From: Rhizobiales bacterium Ga0077545 | GTDB lineage: Bacteria > Pseudomonadota > Alphaproteobacteria > Rhizobiales > Methylopilaceae | Length of the DNA stretch: 64,000 bases | NCBI GenBank assembly: GCA_001464335.1 | Contig: LNEV01000008.1 | Location: forward strand, 186,001 to 250,000 | Reading direction: 5' to 3' | In this document: in pieces, positions 52,172 through 61,946 of the stretch | How positions within the stretch are numbered: the first letter of the stretch is position 1 | Layout: every line of letters starts with the position of its first letter | Translations under genes and position numbers: made by a program | The notes under the pieces: model-generated | The model's database searches: none | Seen by the model: the letters and a program-made list of their open reading frames with translations, nothing else | What the model was told of the DNA's origin: nothing

Positions 52172-52259
52172 GCGCAGTTAATGATGTGTGATGGCCTGCC
52201 ATATTTCGGCCTTCGATCTTGCTTTTCCCCGAACGCCGATCCATTTGCTGTGATCTGAA

Positions 52260-53012
52260 ATGCGCCTCTCCGACCCGCCCACTCGCGAGCCTGTCTTCAA
52301 CACGCCTCCGGTGGTTGGGTGGACAATCGCGGCCCTCGTTGCCATCCACGTCGCGCGTAGCTTTCTGGACGGCAACGGCGAAGTGCAGATGCTGCTCATG
52401 TTCGCCTTCATACCGGCGCGCTACGATCCCTCGTTCACGCAAGCCATTTTTCCGGGCGGGGTGCTTGGCGATATCTGGACGTTCGTGACCTATGCGGGGT
52501 TGCACGGCGATCTGATGCATCTGGGAGTGAACAGCATCTGGCTCCTCGCCTTCGGCAGCGCAGTGGCCTGGCGTTTCGGCTCAACCCGTTTCCTGCTGTT
52601 CATGGCGGCGACGGCTGCGCTCGGCGCGGGGGTGCACCTTCTACTGCATTTCGGTGAAATCACACCGATGATCGGCGCTTCGGCCGCAATATCCGGCCTT
52701 ACAGCCGCGGCGGTTCGTTTCATTTTCGAGGCGGGCGGACCACTCGGCGCGTTTCGCCGCCGGGGGCGGGCGGCCTTCGCGATTCCCGCAGCTCCCCTCA
52801 GCCGGATCATGCGCTCGCCCCAAATCCTTGGCTTCGTGGCGATCTGGTTTGCAATCAACATCGTCTATGCTCTGGGCGCTCTCCTGAGCGGCGAGCCTTC
52901 GCCGGTTGCCTGGGAGGCTCACATCGGCGGTTTTATCGGCGGGCTCCTTCTTTTTCCGCTTTTCGATCCCAAACTTCCCTTCGGATTCGACGAACTGCAC
53001 CGGCGCGCTTGA
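52260..53012 (+). CDS. Rhomboid family intramembrane serine protease
   Basis: This 250-residue protein has six to seven helices. The catalytic dyad is Ser in GASAAISGLTA and His in EAHIGGFIGGLLL; the HGDLMHLGVNSIWLLAFG segment gives the conserved His-Asn of helix 2. It cleaves within membrane helices; the substrate is unknown. The C-terminal FDPKLPFGFD tail is often seen in alphaproteobacterial rhomboids. Confidence 0.9.
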   Translation: MRLSDPPTREPVFNTPPVVGWTIAALVAIHVARSFLDGNGEVQMLLMFAFIPARYDPSFTQAIFPGGVLGDIWTFVTYAGLHGDLMHLGVNSIWLLAFGSAVAWRFGSTRFLLFMAATAALGAGVHLLLHFGEITPMIGASAAISGLTAAAVRFIFEAGGPLGAFRRRGRAAFAIPAAPLSRIMRSPQILGFVAIWFAINIVYALGALLSGEPSPVAWEAHIGGFIGGLLLFPLFDPKLPFGFDELHRRA

Positions 53013-53091
53013 TCGTCCGGCCTTTCGGCGCAATCATCCTTGTAAAGCTGCCCGGTTTTCAGAAGGCGGCTAGGGAAACATTTGGGAGAAG

Positions 53092-53529
53092 ATGCATATG
53101 CATGTTGCGGAAATACTCGACACCAAGGGATATAGCGTCGTTACGCTGAAGCCGAACAACACGCTTGCCGACGCCGCGCACCTGCTGGTCGACCGTGGTA
53201 TTGGTACTGTCGTAGTTACCTCCGGTGACGACATCATTCTGGGCATCCTTTCGGAGCGCGATATTGTGCGTGCGGTAAGCAAGCTCGGGGCCTCCGCGCT
53301 CGATGCACAGATTTCGGAGCACATGACGAAAGCGGTGAAGACGGTCGTGAAATCCGACCGGGTGCGTTCGCTCATGGAGCGCATGACGGAAGGGCGCTTC
53401 CGCCACATGCCGGTCGTGGAAAACGGCCGGCTTTGCGGAATCATCTCGATCGGCGACGTCGTGAAATCGCGCCTCGGCGAACTCGAAGCCGAAGCGAGCG
53501 CGATGCGCGATTACATTGCCTCGGCTTGA
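53092..53529 (+). CDS. Two-CBS-domain protein
   Basis: This 145-residue protein is nothing but a CBS pair: first repeat with TLKPNNTLADAAHLLVDRGI and GILSERDIVRAV, second with HMTKAVKTVVKSDRV and GIISIGDVVKSR. It probably binds adenine nucleotides and acts as a small energy sensor, as inferred for many stand-alone CBS proteins. The start lies in the sequence ATGCATATGCAT with GGGAGAA upstream. Confidence 0.92.
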   Translation: MHMHVAEILDTKGYSVVTLKPNNTLADAAHLLVDRGIGTVVVTSGDDIILGILSERDIVRAVSKLGASALDAQISEHMTKAVKTVVKSDRVRSLMERMTEGRFRHMPVVENGRLCGIISIGDVVKSRLGELEAEASAMRDYIASA

Positions 53530-53535
53530 ACGGCG

Positions 53536-53982
53536 CTACTTCTTGTAGATGTCCGACGGATCGAAAGCCCGGTCGGCCTCGATAAATTCGAGCTCTGCGC
53601 CGGGCTTTCCCAGCGGAACCGCGCGGTAAAAGCACGACACGCGGCCGGTGTGGCAGGATGCACCAGTCCCGGCAACGCGCACTTTCAGCAGGATCGCGTC
53701 CTGATCGCAGTCGACGCGCATTTCCGTCACGGTCTGCACGTGCCCGGATTCCTCGCCCTTCTTCCAGAGCTTGCGGCGCGAGCGCGAATAGTAATGCGCC
53801 TGCGCGGTTTCGATGGTCCGGGCTAGCGCCTCCGCGTTCATATGCGCCAGCATCAGCACCGCGCCGGAATCGGCATCCGTCACGACGGCCGTCACGAGGC
53901 CATCACCGTCGAAACGGGGCGCCAAAGTCAGGCCCTCTTCGGCATCGTGCGGGGAGGTGGGAGCGGGGAAAGTCACGGTCAT
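53536..53982 (-). CDS. hisI: Phosphoribosyl-AMP cyclohydrolase
   Basis: This 148-residue enzyme has [30 protein letters not shown] and the zinc motif [11 protein letters not shown]...ASCHTG, which are HisI signatures. It opens the purine ring of PR-AMP in histidine synthesis (EC 3.5.4.19). It is the monofunctional form without HisE. It starts 4 nt after the folE stop, so it is an operon partner of folE. The start at 53982 gives the normal length. Confidence 0.95.
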   Translation of the reverse strand: MTVTFPAPTSPHDAEEGLTLAPRFDGDGLVTAVVTDADSGAVLMLAHMNAEALARTIETAQAHYYSRSRRKLWKKGEESGHVQTVTEMRVDCDQDAILLKVRVAGTGASCHTGRVSCFYRAVPLGKPGAELEFIEADRAFDPSDIYKK

Positions 53983-53986
53983 CGGG

Positions 53987-54613
53987 TCAGCGCTGGGCGC
54001 CGCGGACGAGCGTGATGAAACGCACCTGTTCGGCAGGATCCTTGGCGAAGACACCGGTAAAGCGGGTCGTCGTGGTGGTCACGCCGGATTTGCGGATGCC
54101 GCGCATGGCCATGCACATGTGTTCAGCCTCGATCATTACGGCGACGCCGCGCGGGTTCAGTTCCGCGTCGATCGCCTGGATGATCTGCGAGGTCAGGTTT
54201 TCCTGGGTCTGCAGGCGGCGGGCAAAGACGTCTACGACACGGGCGATCTTCGAGAGGCCGACCACGCCGTCTGTGGGGTAATAGGCGACGTGGACCTTTC
54301 CAAGGAAAGGAACCATGTGGTGTTCGCAATGAGAATGGAAGGGGATGCCCTCGACGAGGACGACATCCTTGTAGCCCCCGACCTCTTCGAACACGCGCTC
54401 CAGAACGTGGGCGGGGTTCTGCTTGTAGCCGCCGAACAGCTCGCTGTAGGCGTTCACCACGCGCTTGGGGGTGTCGATCAGGCCTTCACGGTCCGGATCG
54501 TCGCCAAGATACGAAATGAGGGTGCGAACGGCGTCCTCCGCCTCCTCGCGCGAGGGGCGCCTGCTTTCGAGGGCCACGGCTTTGGCGGCAGGGTGCTTGA
54601 TGATTGCGTCCAT
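53987..54613 (-). CDS. folE: GTP cyclohydrolase I
   Basis: This 208-residue enzyme has [24 protein letters not shown] (zinc Cys and His), [20 protein letters not shown] and [11 protein letters not shown] with the second zinc Cys. It makes dihydroneopterin triphosphate for folate (EC 3.5.4.16). The ATG at 54613 has GGAAGG upstream and is preferred to the start eight codons before it. It is coupled with hisI. Confidence 0.96.
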   Translation of the reverse strand: MDAIIKHPAAKAVALESRRPSREEAEDAVRTLISYLGDDPDREGLIDTPKRVVNAYSELFGGYKQNPAHVLERVFEEVGGYKDVVLVEGIPFHSHCEHHMVPFLGKVHVAYYPTDGVVGLSKIARVVDVFARRLQTQENLTSQIIQAIDAELNPRGVAVMIEAEHMCMAMRGIRKSGVTTTTTRFTGVFAKDPAEQVRFITLVRGAQR

Positions 54614-54784
54614 GTAACCTTCCGGCCAGCCCCGCATGGCCTGCCGCCCTAAAGTGAGCCGGGTGCATATCGCACCGCGCGCCGTCCACCTATATAATCT
54701 TCAACCCGAAAGCCGCAAAAAGGGTTACGGCCACCCGCCCATATAGGACGTGGTGAACCCGGACGTAAGCGGCAGGATCAGAAA

Positions 54785-55228
54785 ATGCTCGACGACATCT
54801 ATAACAGACGCATCCTGGAACTGGCGGCCGGCATTCCGCATATCGGTCGCCTGGAGAACCCGGATGCATCCGCCACCGCCCATTCCAAGCTGTGCGGCTC
54901 GACCGTGACGGTCGATCTGCGGCTGGAAGACGGCAAGGTCTCGGATTTTGCCCATGACGTGAAAGCGTGCGCCCTGGGGCAGGCCTCATCGTCAATCATG
55001 GGCGCACAGGTCATCGGGTCCACTCCGGACGAACTCCGCAAGGTGCGGGAGGACATGCGCGCCATGCTGAAAGAAGGCGGCGCGCCGCCGAACGGGCGCT
55101 GGGCGGACCTGAAGGTTCTGGAACCAGTGCGGGACTACAAGGCCCGGCATGCCTCCACACTTCTGACCTTCGATGCGGTGGTGGACGCGCTCGATCAGAT
55201 CGAAAGCCGCAAGAAGGCGGCGGAGTAA
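54785..55228 (+). CDS. NifU/SufU-like iron-sulfur cluster scaffold protein
   Basis: In this 147-residue protein the NifU_N fold is visible: KLCGSTVTVDLRLEDGKV with Cys37 and DVKACALGQASSSIMGAQ with the second Cys. The third cysteine of IscU/SufU (in the R-x-x-C-A-T-L motif) is missing; the corresponding region reads RHASTLLTF, with His near that place. This Cys-poor form may bind zinc or a cluster differently. It is followed by yidD with only a 14-nt gap. Confidence 0.85.
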   Translation: MLDDIYNRRILELAAGIPHIGRLENPDASATAHSKLCGSTVTVDLRLEDGKVSDFAHDVKACALGQASSSIMGAQVIGSTPDELRKVREDMRAMLKEGGAPPNGRWADLKVLEPVRDYKARHASTLLTFDAVVDALDQIESRKKAAE

Positions 55229-55242
55229 GCGCCATTTCTGCC

Positions 55243-55557
55243 TTGGGTGCCCTCGTTCTCCTGCCGGTCCGGGTCTACCGTCTCTTCATCTCGCCGATGC
55301 TGGGAGCAAACTGCCGCTACATGCCGACGTGCTCGGCCTATGCGGAGGAGGCGGTCAAGCGTCACGGTCCGTGGGCCGGCGGCTGGATGATGACGGCACG
55401 CCTGTGCCGCTGCCATCCCCTTGGCCCGGCCGGATTCGATGCCGTTCCTGAAAAATTGCCCGTTAACGGCCGCTGGTATATGCCGTGGCGCTATGGCCGA
55501 TGGACCGGCCGCCACATGGTGCACCGCTTCGACGAGAGGTCGCGCCGTTCTAGCTAA
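55243..55557 (+). CDS. yidD: Membrane protein insertion efficiency factor YidD
   Basis: This protein of about 104 residues has LLPVRVYRLFISPMLGANCRY, then PTCSAYAEEAVKRHGPW and RLCRCHPLGPAGFDAVP, the complete YidD signature with its three conserved cysteines in CRY-PTCS and RCHP. YidD helps insert membrane proteins with YidC. No ATG or GTG is available in the right place; the TTG at 55243, just before the first conserved residue, is the best start, and translation may be coupled to the upstream scaffold gene. Confidence 0.85.
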   Translation: MGALVLLPVRVYRLFISPMLGANCRYMPTCSAYAEEAVKRHGPWAGGWMMTARLCRCHPLGPAGFDAVPEKLPVNGRWYMPWRYGRWTGRHMVHRFDERSRRSS

Positions 55558-55608
55558 CTGAAACCGCTTACCTGCTTGGTTCGCAGGGGTGAGCACGAGG
55601 TTTTTTTC

Positions 55609-57564
55609 ATGCCCATTCTGACCTTTCCCGACGGTGCCGCTCGTGAATATCCTGCCGGCACCACCGGCCTCGACGTCGCCAAAGCCATTTCGCCTTCGCT
55701 TGCCAAGCGCACCGTCGCGGTGGCGCTCGATGGCACGCTGCATGATCTCTCCGACATCATCCACGCAGACGCGAAGATCGAGTTGCTCAATCGCGAAGAC
55801 CCGCGCGCGCTGGAACTGATCCGGCACGATGCGGCGCATGTTCTCGCCGAGGCCGTGCAGAGCCTGTTCCCGGGCACGCAGGTCACGATCGGACCGGTGA
55901 TCGAGAACGGTTTCTATTACGATTTCTTCCGCAACGAGCCGTTCTCGACGGACGACCTCGCGGCCATCGAAAAGCGCATGCGCGAGATCATCGCCAGGGA
56001 TGCGCCGTTCACGAAGGAAGAATGGTCGCGGGACGAGGCCAAGGAGTTTTTCGGCGCGAAGGGCGAGAGCTTCAAGGTCGAGCTCGTCGATGCCATCCCG
56101 GCGGGCGAAACGCTGAAAATCTACAAGCAGGGCGATTGGCTCGATCTGTGCCGCGGTCCGCACATGACCTCGACCGGCAAGGTCGGCAATGCCTTCAAGC
56201 TCATGAAGGTCGCGGGCGCGTACTGGCGCGGCGATTCGAACAATCCGCAGCTCCAGCGTATTTACGGAACGGCGTTCGCCAAGCAGGATGAGCTGGATCT
56301 CTATCTGCACCAGCTCGAAGAAGCCGAAAAGCGCGATCACCGCCGCCTCGGCCGCGAGATGGATCTGTTTCATTTCCAGGAGGAGGGGCCGGGCACCGTT
56401 TTCTGGCATCCGAACGGCTGGACCATGTTCCAGGAACTGATCGCCTATATGAGGCGGCGCCTGCGCCCGCTCGGCTATCAGGAGGTCAATGCCCCGCAGC
56501 TCCTCGACAAGTCTCTTTGGGAGATTTCCGGCCATTGGGGCTGGTACAAGGAGAACATGTTCGCGGCGCAGTCGGCGGGCGACGATACCGAAGACGAGCG
56601 CGTCTTCGCCATCAAGCCGATGAATTGTCCCGGCCATGTGCAGATTTTCAAGCATGGCCTGAAGAGTTACCGCGATCTGCCTCTGAGGCTTGCGGAATTT
56701 GGTTCGGTTCATCGCTATGAACCTTCGGGCGCCCTGCATGGCCTGATGCGGGTGCGCGGCTTCACCCAAGACGATGCCCACATCTTCTGCACCGAGGAGC
56801 AACTCGCCGAGGAATGCCTGAAGATCAACGATCTCATCCTGTCGACCTACGCGCATTTCGGGTTCGAGGAGATCGTGGTCAAGCTCTCGACCCGTCCCGA
56901 CAAGCGTGTCGGTACGGACGCGGCATGGGACCATGCCGAAAGCGTGATGGCCGACGTGCTTCAGGAAATTTCGCGCCGCTCCGGCAACCGCATCAAGACC
57001 TCGGTTAATCCGGGCGAGGGCGCGTTCTACGGTCCGAAATTCGAGTATGTTCTGCGCGATGCCATCGGGCGCGACTGGCAGTGCGGAACGACGCAAGTCG
57101 ACTTCAATCTGCCGGAACGTTTTGGTGCATTTTACATTGGCGCGGACGGCGAGAAGAAGGTGCCGGTCATGGTGCACCGCGCGATCTGCGGCTCCATGGA
57201 GCGCTTCCTCGGCATTCTCATTGAGCATTACGCCGGAGCGTTTCCGCTCTGGCTCGCGCCGGTTCAGGCGGTGGTCGCAACGATCACATCCGACGCCGAC
57301 GGGTATGCACAGGAGGTCGCGGAAACTTTCAGCAAGGCCGGGTTGCGCGTGCAGACGGATCTTCGCAACGAGAAGATCAATTACAAGGTGCGCGAACACT
57401 CGCTGGCCAAGGTCCCGGTTCTGGCTGTCGCGGGACGCAAGGAAGCGGCAGAGCGTCTGTTGTCGATCCGCCGTCTCGGGTCGCCCGACCAGACCTCGGT
57501 GTCGCTCGATCAGGCGATCGAGCTGTTGAAGGCCGAGGCCCTGCCGCCCGATTTGCGCGGCTGA
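55609..57564 (+). CDS. thrS: Threonyl-tRNA synthetase
   Basis: This 651-residue class II aminoacyl-tRNA synthetase has a TGS domain (1-60), the alanyl-tRNA-synthetase-like editing domain with [13 protein letters not shown] (HxxxH), the catalytic core with zinc ligands in KPMNCPGHV and the motif 2 [21 protein letters not shown], motif 3 ([17 protein letters not shown]), and a C-terminal anticodon-binding domain. The ATG at 55609 gives the normal TGS start. Confidence 0.97.
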   Translation: MPILTFPDGAAREYPAGTTGLDVAKAISPSLAKRTVAVALDGTLHDLSDIIHADAKIELLNREDPRALELIRHDAAHVLAEAVQSLFPGTQVTIGPVIENGFYYDFFRNEPFSTDDLAAIEKRMREIIARDAPFTKEEWSRDEAKEFFGAKGESFKVELVDAIPAGETLKIYKQGDWLDLCRGPHMTSTGKVGNAFKLMKVAGAYWRGDSNNPQLQRIYGTAFAKQDELDLYLHQLEEAEKRDHRRLGREMDLFHFQEEGPGTVFWHPNGWTMFQELIAYMRRRLRPLGYQEVNAPQLLDKSLWEISGHWGWYKENMFAAQSAGDDTEDERVFAIKPMNCPGHVQIFKHGLKSYRDLPLRLAEFGSVHRYEPSGALHGLMRVRGFTQDDAHIFCTEEQLAEECLKINDLILSTYAHFGFEEIVVKLSTRPDKRVGTDAAWDHAESVMADVLQEISRRSGNRIKTSVNPGEGAFYGPKFEYVLRDAIGRDWQCGTTQVDFNLPERFGAFYIGADGEKKVPVMVHRAICGSMERFLGILIEHYAGAFPLWLAPVQAVVATITSDADGYAQEVAETFSKAGLRVQTDLRNEKINYKVREHSLAKVPVLAVAGRKEAAERLLSIRRLGSPDQTSVSLDQAIELLKAEALPPDLRG

Positions 57565-58512
57565 TCAGTTCACGGCCGCGACGTCGACATTGGCGACGCG
57601 GCCGGAATGGACGTCGAAGGGCTTTTGGAAAATCTGTCCCTCATAGCGGGCGACGGCGATGTATTCGCCTTCGGCCAGAATGACGTCGTTGGGCGAGGGC
57701 AGGTTCTCCGACACGATGTCCCCGCCGGGCGTCAGAATGCTCCAGACGGCATCGGAAATGGCGCTGCCGCTCGTGCCGAGCAGCCTGAGGTCGATCCGGC
57801 CTGCTTTGTGAAGAACATTGGCTTCCGTCAGCTTGCCCGGCTCGACGCGGATTTCCGAAATGATCTTGGCGTTCGCCTGACCATAGGTCGACGTGATCTG
57901 GTAAAGCCCGGCCTTCAAGCGCAGCAGAACGCCGGATTTGACGCGCGCAACGAGTTCTTCGTCCGTGCCGTCCGTCCGGTGAATCTCGAACTCAAGTTCA
58001 TCCGGGGGGATCTGTTTTTCCCCGATCATACCCTTGAAGCGCAGCGCTCCGACATCGAGTGCAATTTGCAGGGAAACCGATTCGGTGCCGACAACCACAT
58101 GTTGCGTCTCGGCGGCAAGGCCGTAGGCGACGTGCAGGATGTAGCCGCCCGGATCGAGCGTCACGAAAGGTTTTGCGTCGGTCGATTCGAGAACGAGCGG
58201 ATAATTTCCGTTGACGTCCGCCTGGTCGGCGAAGATGCGCCAGCGAAGCCCGCTGTCGATGGGCGTCGAATCGGCAAAAAACAATGCGCTCAGGCTGAGC
58301 ACCGTCTTCGTGAGGGAGCCGGGGCTTACGGGAGCAAGATTGCGCCGCATATCCGGTTGCAGCTCGAGCGGTGAGGGCAAGCCCATCGGCATGCCGTCCT
58401 GCGGTGCAAGCGATGTTGCTCCGCCGAACTGGGCGCGAGCACCCGGCGCGACCGCGAGCAGAAATGCGGCGCCAAGGGCACAGGCCGATGCACGGGCGAT
58501 GAACCTCGTCAT
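57565..58512 (-). CDS. Exported protein of unknown function
   Basis: This 315-residue protein has a signal peptide (residues 1-25, ending GARAQ). The mature part is beta-rich, with repeated PEGA- or carboxypeptidase-regulatory-like units such as DPGGYILHVAYGLA, LKAGLYQITSTYG and LAEGEYIAVARYEG, each 'x-G-x-Y-x-V' like. It may be a periplasmic adaptor or envelope-binding protein. I know it only as a hypothetical rhizobial family. ATG at 58512. It converges with thrS and is divergent from the nitroreductase gene. Confidence 0.75.
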   Translation of the reverse strand: MTRFIARASACALGAAFLLAVAPGARAQFGGATSLAPQDGMPMGLPSPLELQPDMRRNLAPVSPGSLTKTVLSLSALFFADSTPIDSGLRWRIFADQADVNGNYPLVLESTDAKPFVTLDPGGYILHVAYGLAAETQHVVVGTESVSLQIALDVGALRFKGMIGEKQIPPDELEFEIHRTDGTDEELVARVKSGVLLRLKAGLYQITSTYGQANAKIISEIRVEPGKLTEANVLHKAGRIDLRLLGTSGSAISDAVWSILTPGGDIVSENLPSPNDVILAEGEYIAVARYEGQIFQKPFDVHSGRVANVDVAAVN

Positions 58513-58614
58513 GTCATCCGTGTTCCCGAAAAACGGGGCATTTGCAAGACGGCGCTTTGGCAATTGCCGCTTTGCCCGCCATTTGCGAAACAGGAGCCCC
58601 ACGCGGATTGGATC

Positions 58615-59175
58615 ATGACCGACACCAAAGACCTTCTTCTCAGCCGCCGTTCCGTGCCAGCCTTCATGCTGCATGAACCTGGCCCCGACGCCACACAGAT
58701 CGAGACCTTGCTCACAGCGGCGAGCCGCGTGCCGGATCATGGCAAGCTGACGCCCTGGCGCTTTATCCTCGTCGAGGGCGCGGCCCGCGCGAAATTGGCC
58801 GAGGCCTTTGCGAGGCTCCATCTCGCCGAGGGCGCGGATCCGAAAAAGGTCGAGGAAGACAAGAAGAAGCTCGATGCGCCGCTCACGGTCATCGTTGTGA
58901 GCCGCGCCGGGCCGCATGTGACGATTCCCGAATGGGAACAGGTGCTGTCGGCAGGAGCCGTCTGCATGAACCTCATCGTCGCGGCCCATGCGCTTGGCTT
59001 CAAGGCGAACTGGCTCACCGGCCGCCCGGCCTATGACCGGGCCTCGATGGACCTGCTCGGGCTGGCCCATGAGGAGCGCATTGCCGGCCTCATTTATATC
59101 GGCTCCTCCGACCAGGTGCCGCCCGATCGCCCGCGCCCGCCGCTCGATGAGATCGCGGTGCGGTGGCAGGGGTGA
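58615..59175 (+). CDS. Nitroreductase family protein
   Basis: This 186-residue FMN protein has LLLSRRSVPAFM and PDHGKLTPWRFILVEG for FMN binding, plus GAVCMNLIVAAHALGFKANWLTG, placing it among YdjA/nitroreductase enzymes that reduce nitro groups, enones or iodotyrosine-like compounds with NAD(P)H. The ATG at 58615 is preferred to the earlier 58564 start, which adds an unconserved stretch. Its stop overlaps the next start by 4 nt. Confidence 0.9.
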   Translation: MTDTKDLLLSRRSVPAFMLHEPGPDATQIETLLTAASRVPDHGKLTPWRFILVEGAARAKLAEAFARLHLAEGADPKKVEEDKKKLDAPLTVIVVSRAGPHVTIPEWEQVLSAGAVCMNLIVAAHALGFKANWLTGRPAYDRASMDLLGLAHEERIAGLIYIGSSDQVPPDRPRPPLDEIAVRWQG

Positions 59176-59783
59176 GCGTCGTGCACTTCTACGAGCCGTC
59201 GAAGGGGCACGGCCTGTCGCACGACCCGTTCAAGGCCATCATTGCGCCGCGGCCCATCGGCTGGATTTCGACCGTCGATAAGGCAGGACGCGGCAATCTC
59301 GCGCCCTACAGTTTCTTCAACGCGTTCTCCTCGGTGCCGCCGATCATCGGCTTTTCGAGCGAAGGCTGGAAGCACTCGGCCGCAAACGTCGCGGCGACGC
59401 GCGAGTTTGTCTTCAATCTCGCAACGAGCGCGCTTGCGGATCAGATGAACCGCACCGGCGCGGCGCTGCCGGAGGGTGAAGACGAAATGCTGGCCGCGGG
59501 CCTCACGCCCGCGCCGTGCCGTCTTGTGAAGGCTGCGCGCGTTGCCGAAAGTCCGGCAGCGCTGGAATGCCGCCTGATCGAGATCATCGAGCTCAAGGAT
59601 CTCGATGGCGTGCCGCTCGGCCGGTTTTTGATCCTCGGTCAGGTCGTCGGTGTGCACATCGACAGCGCCTTCCTGACACCCGAAGGCCTGTTCGACACGG
59701 CCCGTGCATCGCCGCTCGCGCGCTGCGGCTATCTTTCGGATTACGCGGAGGTTTCCAGTCTCGTGACACTCCATCGGAAATGA
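59172..59783 (+). CDS. Flavin reductase-like FMN-binding split-barrel protein
   Basis: This 203-residue protein has IIAPRPIGWISTVD, NLAPYSFFNAFSSVPP, and AATREFVFNLAT, the flavoredoxin/flavin reductase pattern. GTG at 59172 forms a 4-nt GTGA overlap with the nitroreductase stop, so the two flavoproteins are translationally coupled and may share flavin or substrate. Confidence 0.88.
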   Translation: MSVVHFYEPSKGHGLSHDPFKAIIAPRPIGWISTVDKAGRGNLAPYSFFNAFSSVPPIIGFSSEGWKHSAANVAATREFVFNLATSALADQMNRTGAALPEGEDEMLAAGLTPAPCRLVKAARVAESPAALECRLIEIIELKDLDGVPLGRFLILGQVVGVHIDSAFLTPEGLFDTARASPLARCGYLSDYAEVSSLVTLHRK

Positions 59784-59877
59784 CGCAAAAGCTCGGCATT
59801 AACTCTTCATTTACCACGTTCGGTCGATGGTGATTTGTCCCGGAAAGGGGTGATTCCAACCGATCGGTTCTGCCTCG

Positions 59878-60810
59878 ATGAGTGTCTGGTCCGTCAGCGA
59901 TGTGACGCAAGGCATTGCGGGAACGCTCCGCAAGGCTGCGAGCGCAACTGGCGCGGGCTTCGATTATCTCGTCAAGACGGCGATGCGCGAGTCCAGTATG
60001 GACCCGTCCGCAAAGGCCAAGACCTCTTCCGCAGCGGGGATGTTCCAGTTCGTGGAACAGACCTGGCTGCAGACGGTCAAGGAAGCGGGACCGAAGCATG
60101 GCCTCGACAAAGAAGCCGCCGCCATCACCAAATCGGCCAATGGCCGTTACAGCGTCGCCGATCCCAAAGCGCGCCAGCAGATTCTCGATCTTCGTTTTGA
60201 CGCGGAGACCGCCGCGCTCATGGCGGGCGAGTTCACCGGGCGCAACAATGCGGTCATGACATCGGCGCTGCGCCGGCCGCCCAGCGAGGGCGAGCTTTAC
60301 GCAGCGCATTTTCTCGGCGCGCAGGGCGCGACCGATCTCATCCGCCTTGCAGGCGCCGCGCCCGAGGCGAAAGCGGCTTCCTATTTTCCAGAGGCCGCAA
60401 GCGCGAACCGCTCAATTTTCTACAGCGGGGGCAAGGCACGCAGCGCGGCCGATGTGCTCGCGACGGTCACCGGCAAGCACGACAAGATGTCCGTGCCGGC
60501 GACCATGACAGCGTCTGCGTCCCCCGCGACGAGGGCAAGCAGCGCGCCGGGCCTGTTCACGGACCTTGAGCCGTCCACGCCGACTTTGGCCTACGCCGAA
60601 GACAGGCCGGTTTTTCATTCCATGTTTCAGACCGCGCGGCGTCCGCCGGTCTCATCATATGTACAGGGAATCTGGGCGGATCTCGCCCCGGCTTCCGCAA
60701 CGGGGGCGGGACGGGTCGTGCAGACACGTTCCGCTGTGGGTTCGACTGAGCCACTGGATCTTTCGGGCTTCATGAAGCCCGAACTCCAGCGGGGGGCTAA
60801 AGACATCTGA
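59878..60810 (+). CDS. Lytic transglycosylase-like protein
   Basis: This 310-residue protein has an N-terminal SLT-like domain with the catalytic Glu in TAMRESSMDPSAKAKTSSAAG and MFQFVEQTW, the usual G-x-x-Q/F motif. The second half is Ser/Ala/Pro-rich and low in order. No signal peptide is seen, as in rhizobial flagellar or division-related transglycosylases exported by other routes. It is followed by the DUF2336 gene with a 1-nt overlap (TGATG). Confidence 0.82.
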   Translation: MSVWSVSDVTQGIAGTLRKAASATGAGFDYLVKTAMRESSMDPSAKAKTSSAAGMFQFVEQTWLQTVKEAGPKHGLDKEAAAITKSANGRYSVADPKARQQILDLRFDAETAALMAGEFTGRNNAVMTSALRRPPSEGELYAAHFLGAQGATDLIRLAGAAPEAKAASYFPEAASANRSIFYSGGKARSAADVLATVTGKHDKMSVPATMTASASPATRASSAPGLFTDLEPSTPTLAYAEDRPVFHSMFQTARRPPVSSYVQGIWADLAPASATGAGRVVQTRSAVGSTEPLDLSGFMKPELQRGAKDI

Positions 60811-61946
60811 TGATCGTACAGCGTTTTCTTGCCTGGGCACCGACAGCGCCTGCACCGCAGCGCGCCGAGGCTGCTGGCGCTCTCGCCAGGGCCTATCTTT
60901 ATTCCGGACTGTCGCGTCAGGACTTCCAGGCTGCCGAAGCGGCGCTCACCATGCTCCTCGACGACGACTCGCGCGACGTGCGCCGCTGCATCGCCGAGGC
61001 ACTGGCCCCGAGCCCCTTCGCGCCGCGTCACATCATCCGCGCTTTGGCCCACGATGTTCCGGAGGTCGCGATTCCGGTTCTCATCATGTCGCCGGTGCTG
61101 GACGACAACGAGCTTATCAATCTCATTCCGACACGAGGTGAAGAAGAGCAGGCGGCCATTGCTGCGCGCGATCCGTTGTCTCCGGCCGTGTCCGCCGTCA
61201 TTGCCGAGATCGGCACGCCGATGGCCTGCGCTATCCTCGTCTGCAATCTGGGCGCCGCATTGACCCGGCGCACCTTTGCCCGGCTCGCGGAGCGTCACGG
61301 CGCGGACCCGAGCGTGCGCGATGCATTGCTGGAGCGTCGGGATCTGCCGATTTCCATCCGCCAGAGCCTTCTCGTCGAACTCGCGGGAATGCTCGGGCAG
61401 ACGGCGGTCAACCGCTTCAGCCTCAACGAAGAGCGCGTCCGTCAGATGACGCAGGACGCATGCGAACGCGCGACGCTTCTCCTCGCTGAAGTTTCGCCGT
61501 CCACGTTGGGTGCGCTTCTCAGTCATCTGCGCCAAAGCGGTCAGTTGACCACCGCGCTGCTCCTGCGGGCCCTGGTGAACGGCGACCTCGATTTCATCGA
61601 GGCCGCGTTTGTAGAACTGACGGGTCTTGGCGCCGAACGGGTGCGCCAGCTTCTGGCCGAGCCGCATCGTGCCGGCTTCCGCGCGCTGTACCGGGATGCC
61701 GGCCTTCCGCTGTCTGCCGCCGATCCGTTCGCCGAGGGCCTGGCGGCCTGGGTCGAACTTCGCGCCTGCGACATTTCGGGAGCGCCTGCGCGTCGGCACG
61801 TTGCCGAGCGTGCACTTGCAAAGACCGATACGGGAGATATCGCCGGGCCTGCCGAACTGTTCCGTCGCATGGTGACGGATGCGGCGCGCGAGGAGGCGAT
61901 GGACGCTCTTCGTCCCTACACGCAGCCCCGCCTCACGGCAGCCTGA
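60810..61946 (+). CDS. DUF2336 family protein
   Basis: This 378-residue protein is helical with HEAT-like repeats, e.g. QAAEAALTMLLDDDSRDVRRCIAEALA and HIIRALAHDVPEVAIPVL (pieces of a DUF2336 core; read as overlapping helical pairs). DUF2336 occurs in many alphaproteobacteria, often near two-component genes. Here an Hpt protein and a receiver protein follow convergently, so a role in that phosphorelay is plausible. Function unknown. Confidence 0.85.
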   Translation: MIVQRFLAWAPTAPAPQRAEAAGALARAYLYSGLSRQDFQAAEAALTMLLDDDSRDVRRCIAEALAPSPFAPRHIIRALAHDVPEVAIPVLIMSPVLDDNELINLIPTRGEEEQAAIAARDPLSPAVSAVIAEIGTPMACAILVCNLGAALTRRTFARLAERHGADPSVRDALLERRDLPISIRQSLLVELAGMLGQTAVNRFSLNEERVRQMTQDACERATLLLAEVSPSTLGALLSHLRQSGQLTTALLLRALVNGDLDFIEAAFVELTGLGAERVRQLLAEPHRAGFRALYRDAGLPLSAADPFAEGLAAWVELRACDISGAPARRHVAERALAKTDTGDIAGPAELFRRMVTDAAREEAMDALRPYTQPRLTAA

